From positions 1-54,384 of the forward strand of contig JAHBSH010000007.1 in NCBI GenBank assembly GCA_019639215.1: 54,384 nt of DNA, in the 5' to 3' direction. This DNA is from Acidobacteriota bacterium. Lineage in GTDB: Bacteria > Acidobacteriota > Blastocatellia > Pyrinomonadales > Pyrinomonadaceae. The position numbers and the translations under genes were made by a program. The notes below the pieces were generated by a model. It did no database searches and was not told the origin of the DNA. It saw only the letters and a program-made list of their open reading frames with translations. Below, piece after piece: positions 52,308 through 54,384 of the stretch; position 1 is the first letter of the stretch, and each line of letters opens with the position of its first letter.

Positions 52308-52774
52308 ATTCCAACCTCTATCTCTGCAACGCCAAGCACATTCAAAACAGATGGTTCTACCTCGAGCAAAAAACCGCGTTTACCGCCGTTTATATAGATG
52401 CGGTCGAGGTCAAATATAGTTCGTTCGGCATAGACCGGCATATGTGTCTTGGTACCGAAGGGCGATGTTCCGCCGACCTGATAACCGGTGAGTTTCGTTA
52501 CCTTTTCAGGCGAAACAGGCTCGACCGACTTTACGCCCAGATGCCGTGCCAGATTTTTTGCCGAAACCTCGCGGTCGCCGTGCATCAACACGATAAGCGG
52601 CTTCTTTTCATTCGTTTCAAAGACCAGTGTTTTCACGACAGCATGTTCATCTACACCTAACTGCCTTGCCGATTCCCGCGTCCCGCCGCGCTCGACGTAA
52701 TTATAAAGACGCGGTGTAAACTCAATACCCTTTTCTCTCAAGAACCTGCCCGCCTGTGTGATCGGATAATCCAT
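52304..52774 (-). CDS. ybaK: YbaK/EbsC-family aminoacyl-tRNA deacylase
   Basis: Encodes 156 residues from ATG 52774; the frame extends a little further but the family starts with MDYPITQAGRFLREKG. The YbaK fold shows KTLVFETNEKKPLIVLMHGD and SAKNLARHLG, with the conserved Lys, and GGTSPFGTKTHMPVY. Members hydrolyse mischarged Cys-tRNA-Pro or related tRNAs. It starts four bases after the HigA-like gene ends. A partial second copy of its first 40 bases lies on the other side of that module. Confidence 0.9.
   Translation of the reverse strand: MDYPITQAGRFLREKGIEFTPRLYNYVERGGTRESARQLGVDEHAVVKTLVFETNEKKPLIVLMHGDREVSAKNLARHLGVKSVEPVSPEKVTKLTGYQVGGTSPFGTKTHMPVYAERTIFDLDRIYINGGKRGFLLEVEPSVLNVLGVAEIEVGI
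52735..52774 (-). repeat. 5' end of ybaK, original copy of the direct repeat
   Basis: The first 40 coding bases of ybaK. Matching bases 53506-53545 in the same orientation differ at six of 40 positions. The two copies flank the HigBA-like module (52779-53432). Confidence 0.7.
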
Positions 52775-52778
52775 CGTC

Positions 52779-53090
52779 TTAAGCCGCAATAATTTTGGAA
52801 AGCTTTCTTCGGTCAATTCCCGCCCGGAACAAACTGCGGATCAAAAGGTCGAATGTTACGCTCGGGTCGCCAGCCTCCATTTTTGCAACCCTCGATTGGC
52901 TGGAATTCAACATCCTGGCAAAACCTTCTTGTGTCAATTTGGCGTTCAGGCGTTGTTTTTTTAGAGCGTCGCTCAAAGCGATCCGCAATTCGACCATGCG
53001 TTCCTCGTCTTCGGAAAGCCCAAGAAATTCGCTTACCGATCTGACCTTCCATCCTTTTTCATCAAGCCTTTTTCTTTTTTTCTTTTCCAT
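52779..53090 (-). CDS. HigA-like XRE antitoxin
   Basis: Encodes 103 residues. A helix-turn-helix of the XRE type (LTQEGFARMLNSSQSRVAKM) lies near residues 53-72, after a basic N-terminus. Antitoxins of this type bind and silence HigB-like mRNA interferases. The gene follows the toxin gene by six bases. The order toxin first, antitoxin second is typical of the HigBA group. Confidence 0.85.
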   Translation of the reverse strand: MEKKKRKRLDEKGWKVRSVSEFLGLSEDEERMVELRIALSDALKKQRLNAKLTQEGFARMLNSSQSRVAKMEAGDPSVTFDLLIRSLFRAGIDRRKLSKIIAA

Positions 53091-53096
53091 TTTTTT

Positions 53097-53432
53097 CTAT
53101 TCGGCATCGTAATTTTTAATGCGCCGCTTACATGTCTTTATAACTGAATTTGGCGTTGTCCTGGTCTTTTTACTGAAAACCTCCAAAATTACGACAGCGT
53201 CGTCATCCGTCCTGTAAATTATCCGCCAGGTTTGAGTTTTATCGACGATCCTTAGCTCATGACATCTGCTCCCTATGATCGGCATAGGCCGTGACGCCGG
53301 CATTGAAAGCGACTCGCCTCTTTGCAAACGCCGCAAGAGGAAACCGGCTTCGATCCTTGCCTCGCTAGACATCGGCGGGGTTTTGATCTCCCCTTCCAAA
53401 ATGACCAGAACTTTATCGTCGTCGCCAAGCAT
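53097..53432 (-). CDS. HigB-like RelE-superfamily toxin
   Basis: Encodes 111 residues. A core of RelE/HigB toxins is visible: GSRCHELRIVDKTQTWRIIY, then VVILEVFSKKTRTTPNSVIK. Such toxins cut mRNA at the ribosome. The ATG at 53432 is separated by only two bases from the end of the truncated YbaK-like frame. An inverted repeat at 53440-53459 lies just upstream and may be its operator. Confidence 0.87.
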   Translation of the reverse strand: MLGDDDKVLVILEGEIKTPPMSSEARIEAGFLLRRLQRGESLSMPASRPMPIIGSRCHELRIVDKTQTWRIIYRTDDDAVVILEVFSKKTRTTPNSVIKTCKRRIKNYDAE

Positions 53433-53439
53433 AATTATT

Positions 53440-53459
53440 TTATGTCAGATTTGACATAA
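53440..53459. promoter_or_regulatory. inverted repeat upstream of higB, candidate operator
   Basis: TTATGTCA (53440-53447) and TGACATAA (53452-53459) form a perfect eight-base dyad with a four-base spacer GATT. It lies eight bases before the higB ATG, the expected place for binding by the XRE antitoxin-toxin complex. It also overlaps the end of the truncated YbaK-like frame. Confidence 0.75.
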
Positions 53460-53505
53460 TAAGCAATTTTTTCACCTAATATTTCTACTAGATCGTCCTT
53501 TTTAC

Positions 53506-53545
53506 CTCTTAAAAACCTGACCGCCGGTGTTATCGGATGATCCAT
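53506..53545 (-). repeat. second copy of the ybaK 5' end
   Basis: Shares 34 of 40 bases with 52735-52774, same orientation, 771 bases apart. Three of the six changes are synonymous, which points to an old duplication of a coding sequence rather than a recent target-site duplication. Confidence 0.7.
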
Positions 53546-53566
53546 TAAAAACAAAGCCTCGGGCAT

Positions 53567-53860
53567 TCAAAAATAGTTACCTTCCGAGTTCTTGTGTGGA
53601 TGATATTCGATCAGCTGGAAACGGAGATCCCAAAGCGAAACGTCACATGACTCGCAGAAAAAATCCTTCAAAGTCTCACCACATCCGGGGCAATACCAAG
53701 ATAATTTATCCATATCTACAGCGGCCTCAGAGTTATTCGCGTTAAGAAACCTACTCAATAGCGACTCTTCCATCGAAGTCGACAAGGCCATATCACCCGC
53801 CATGCAAGTTAAATGACCATTCTTCTCGACAAGTTTGTTGCGACACCTGAAACAGAACAC
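53567..53860 (-). CDS. zinc-ribbon-like protein
   Basis: Encodes 97 residues from GTG 53860, which has GGAGG eight bases before it. An ATG is not available, and a TTG at 53881 would overlap the tag gene. Cysteines occur as VFCFRCRNKLVEKNGHLTC, then SWYCPGCGETLKDFFCESCD, making at least two zinc-binding pairs. No known family was recognised. It may bind zinc as a small structural protein. It follows tag by four bases. Confidence 0.75.
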   Translation of the reverse strand: MFCFRCRNKLVEKNGHLTCMAGDMALSTSMEESLLSRFLNANNSEAAVDMDKLSWYCPGCGETLKDFFCESCDVSLWDLRFQLIEYHPHKNSEGNYF

Positions 53861-53864
53861 TTTC

Positions 53865-54384
53865 TCAACCTCCGATGGCAATCTCTTTGTAACGGAAACA
53901 TGACGTTAAATGATCGTTCACCATTCCGGTCGCCTGCATAAAGGCGTACATTATGGTCGAGCCGACAAAGTTGAAGCCACGTTTTTTCAGGTCTTTGCTG
54001 ATGGCGTCAGAGATGTCGGTCTTTGCCGGTACTTCGCCCAATGCTTTTCGTTTTCCGTCTATCGGTTTCCCACCGACAAAAGACCATATATACGCATCGA
54101 ACGACCCAAACTCTTTCTGCACTTTCAAAAAGGCGTTTGCATTTCTTACAGCTGAACCGATCTTTAGGCGATTACGGATAATGCCTTCGTTCGTCAGCAA
54201 TTTAGCGCATTTTGCTTCGCTATAACGGGCGACCTTTGCCGCATCAAAATTGTCAAAAGCCTTGCGGTAATTGTCCCGCTTTTTCAGGATAGTATCCCAG
54301 CTCAAACCAGCTTGTGCTCCTTCAAGAATAAGAAACTCGAACAACGCCCGGTCATCGTGCAGGGGAACACCCCATTCTGTGTCA
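53865..54384 (-). CDS. tag: DNA-3-methyladenine glycosylase I, 5' part missing
   Basis: The frame is open to the window's right edge and its N-terminal residues lie outside. The visible part starts DTEWGVPLHDDRALFEFLIL and continues EGAQAGLSWDTILKKRDNYR, the Tag signature with the Glu that binds 3-methyladenine. The last residues HLTSCFRYKE carry the zinc-ligand His and Cys near the C-terminus. It removes 3-methyladenine from DNA. It is followed by the zinc-ribbon gene in the same transcript. Confidence 0.95.
   Translation of the reverse strand, partial: DTEWGVPLHDDRALFEFLILEGAQAGLSWDTILKKRDNYRKAFDNFDAAKVARYSEAKCAKLLTNEGIIRNRLKIGSAVRNANAFLKVQKEFGSFDAYIWSFVGGKPIDGKRKALGEVPAKTDISDAISKDLKKRGFNFVGSTIMYAFMQATGMVNDHLTSCFRYKEIAIGG

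Larger units (their letters stand above)
53435..53545 (-). pseudogene. truncated YbaK-like open frame upstream of higB
   Basis: Encodes 36 residues starting MDHPITPAVRFLRGKK, compared with MDYPITQAGRFLREKG of ybaK. After that the similarity is lost, and the frame ends at 53435. It looks like the 5' end of a second ybaK-type gene cut off by the toxin module, or a leftover of duplication. A short leader peptide role is possible. The DNA identity in the first 40 bases is 34 of 40. Confidence 0.7.

Overview
The window looks like chromosomal DNA of a Gram-negative, diderm bacterium with roughly balanced base composition. It most resembles the phylum Acidobacteriota, probably a Blastocatellia-type organism. 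This rests on a giant Oar-like TonB-dependent receptor with an N-terminal carboxypeptidase-regulatory-like domain, a Kdo transferase for lipid A, a DUF481 outer-membrane protein, sigma-54 regulators, an MqnP-like prenyltransferase, and many short lipoproteins with Ala/Thr/Asn-rich linkers. It is an inference from gene content, not a phylogenetic result. No rRNA, tRNA, CRISPR array, phage or transposase gene was recognised. Layout: 1-3.6 kb holds the tail of a sigma-54 activator, an exported protein split by a -1 frame change at a T TTT TTA heptamer, a VapBC-like toxin-antitoxin pair, and DUF4126 and DUF4349 membrane proteins. 3.7-9.0 kb holds an MBL-fold hydrolase, beta-carbonic anhydrase, an exported PEP-synthase/dikinase-like protein, a TPR lipoprotein and a PliG-like secreted protein. 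9.1-14 kb holds EF-P with an unusual loop tip, WaaA, a family 2 glycosyltransferase and an LCAT-like acyltransferase. 13.7-16.4 kb is a partial ATP synthase locus (two small AtpZ/AtpI-type proteins, subunits a and c) closed by a clear terminator. It is followed by a membrane protein kinase homologue that lacks the catalytic residues. 17.9-23.4 kb, on the minus strand, is a MoxR-type cluster (membrane protein, DUF4129, DUF4350, a TSUP transporter, MoxR ATPase). 23.5-29.3 kb holds the Oar-like receptor behind a canonical sigma-54 promoter and, upstream of it, an NtrC-type response regulator. 29.4-39 kb is mostly housekeeping (methyltransferase, SppA, YkgJ-like protein, DUF481, Bcp peroxiredoxin, rhodanese lipoprotein, nucleotide-sugar dehydrogenase, a conserved repeat-like protein, an MqnP-like prenyltransferase). 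39.3-44.2 kb is a nitric-oxide detoxification island: a Crp/Fnr regulator faces an operon of a DUF1858/DUF2249 protein, a cupin, quinol-dependent NO reductase, a four-helix membrane protein and group III truncated haemoglobin. That operon has an FNR/DNR-like box about 41.5 bases upstream of a predicted start. 44.3-46.7 kb holds DUF72, cupin and DinB proteins around a structured intergenic region that ends in a strong terminator. 46.7-52.0 kb is a fatty-acid oxidation area: acyl-CoA dehydrogenase with a FadR-type palindrome over its promoter, an isochorismatase-like hydrolase, an Ivy-like lipoprotein, a small conserved protein, a thiolase and an exported protein. 52.0-53.6 kb holds a YbaK deacylase gene whose 5' end is imperfectly duplicated on the far side of a HigBA-like toxin-antitoxin module. 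The window ends in a zinc-ribbon protein and the 3' part of tag. The strongest leads are the sigma-54 promoter, the FNR-box NO operon, the FadR-type operator, the HigBA/ybaK duplication, the pseudokinase beside the ATP synthase genes, and the T TTT TTA frame junction. None is shown here to be a wholly new system; they are regulatory and gene-architecture hypotheses that can be tested.
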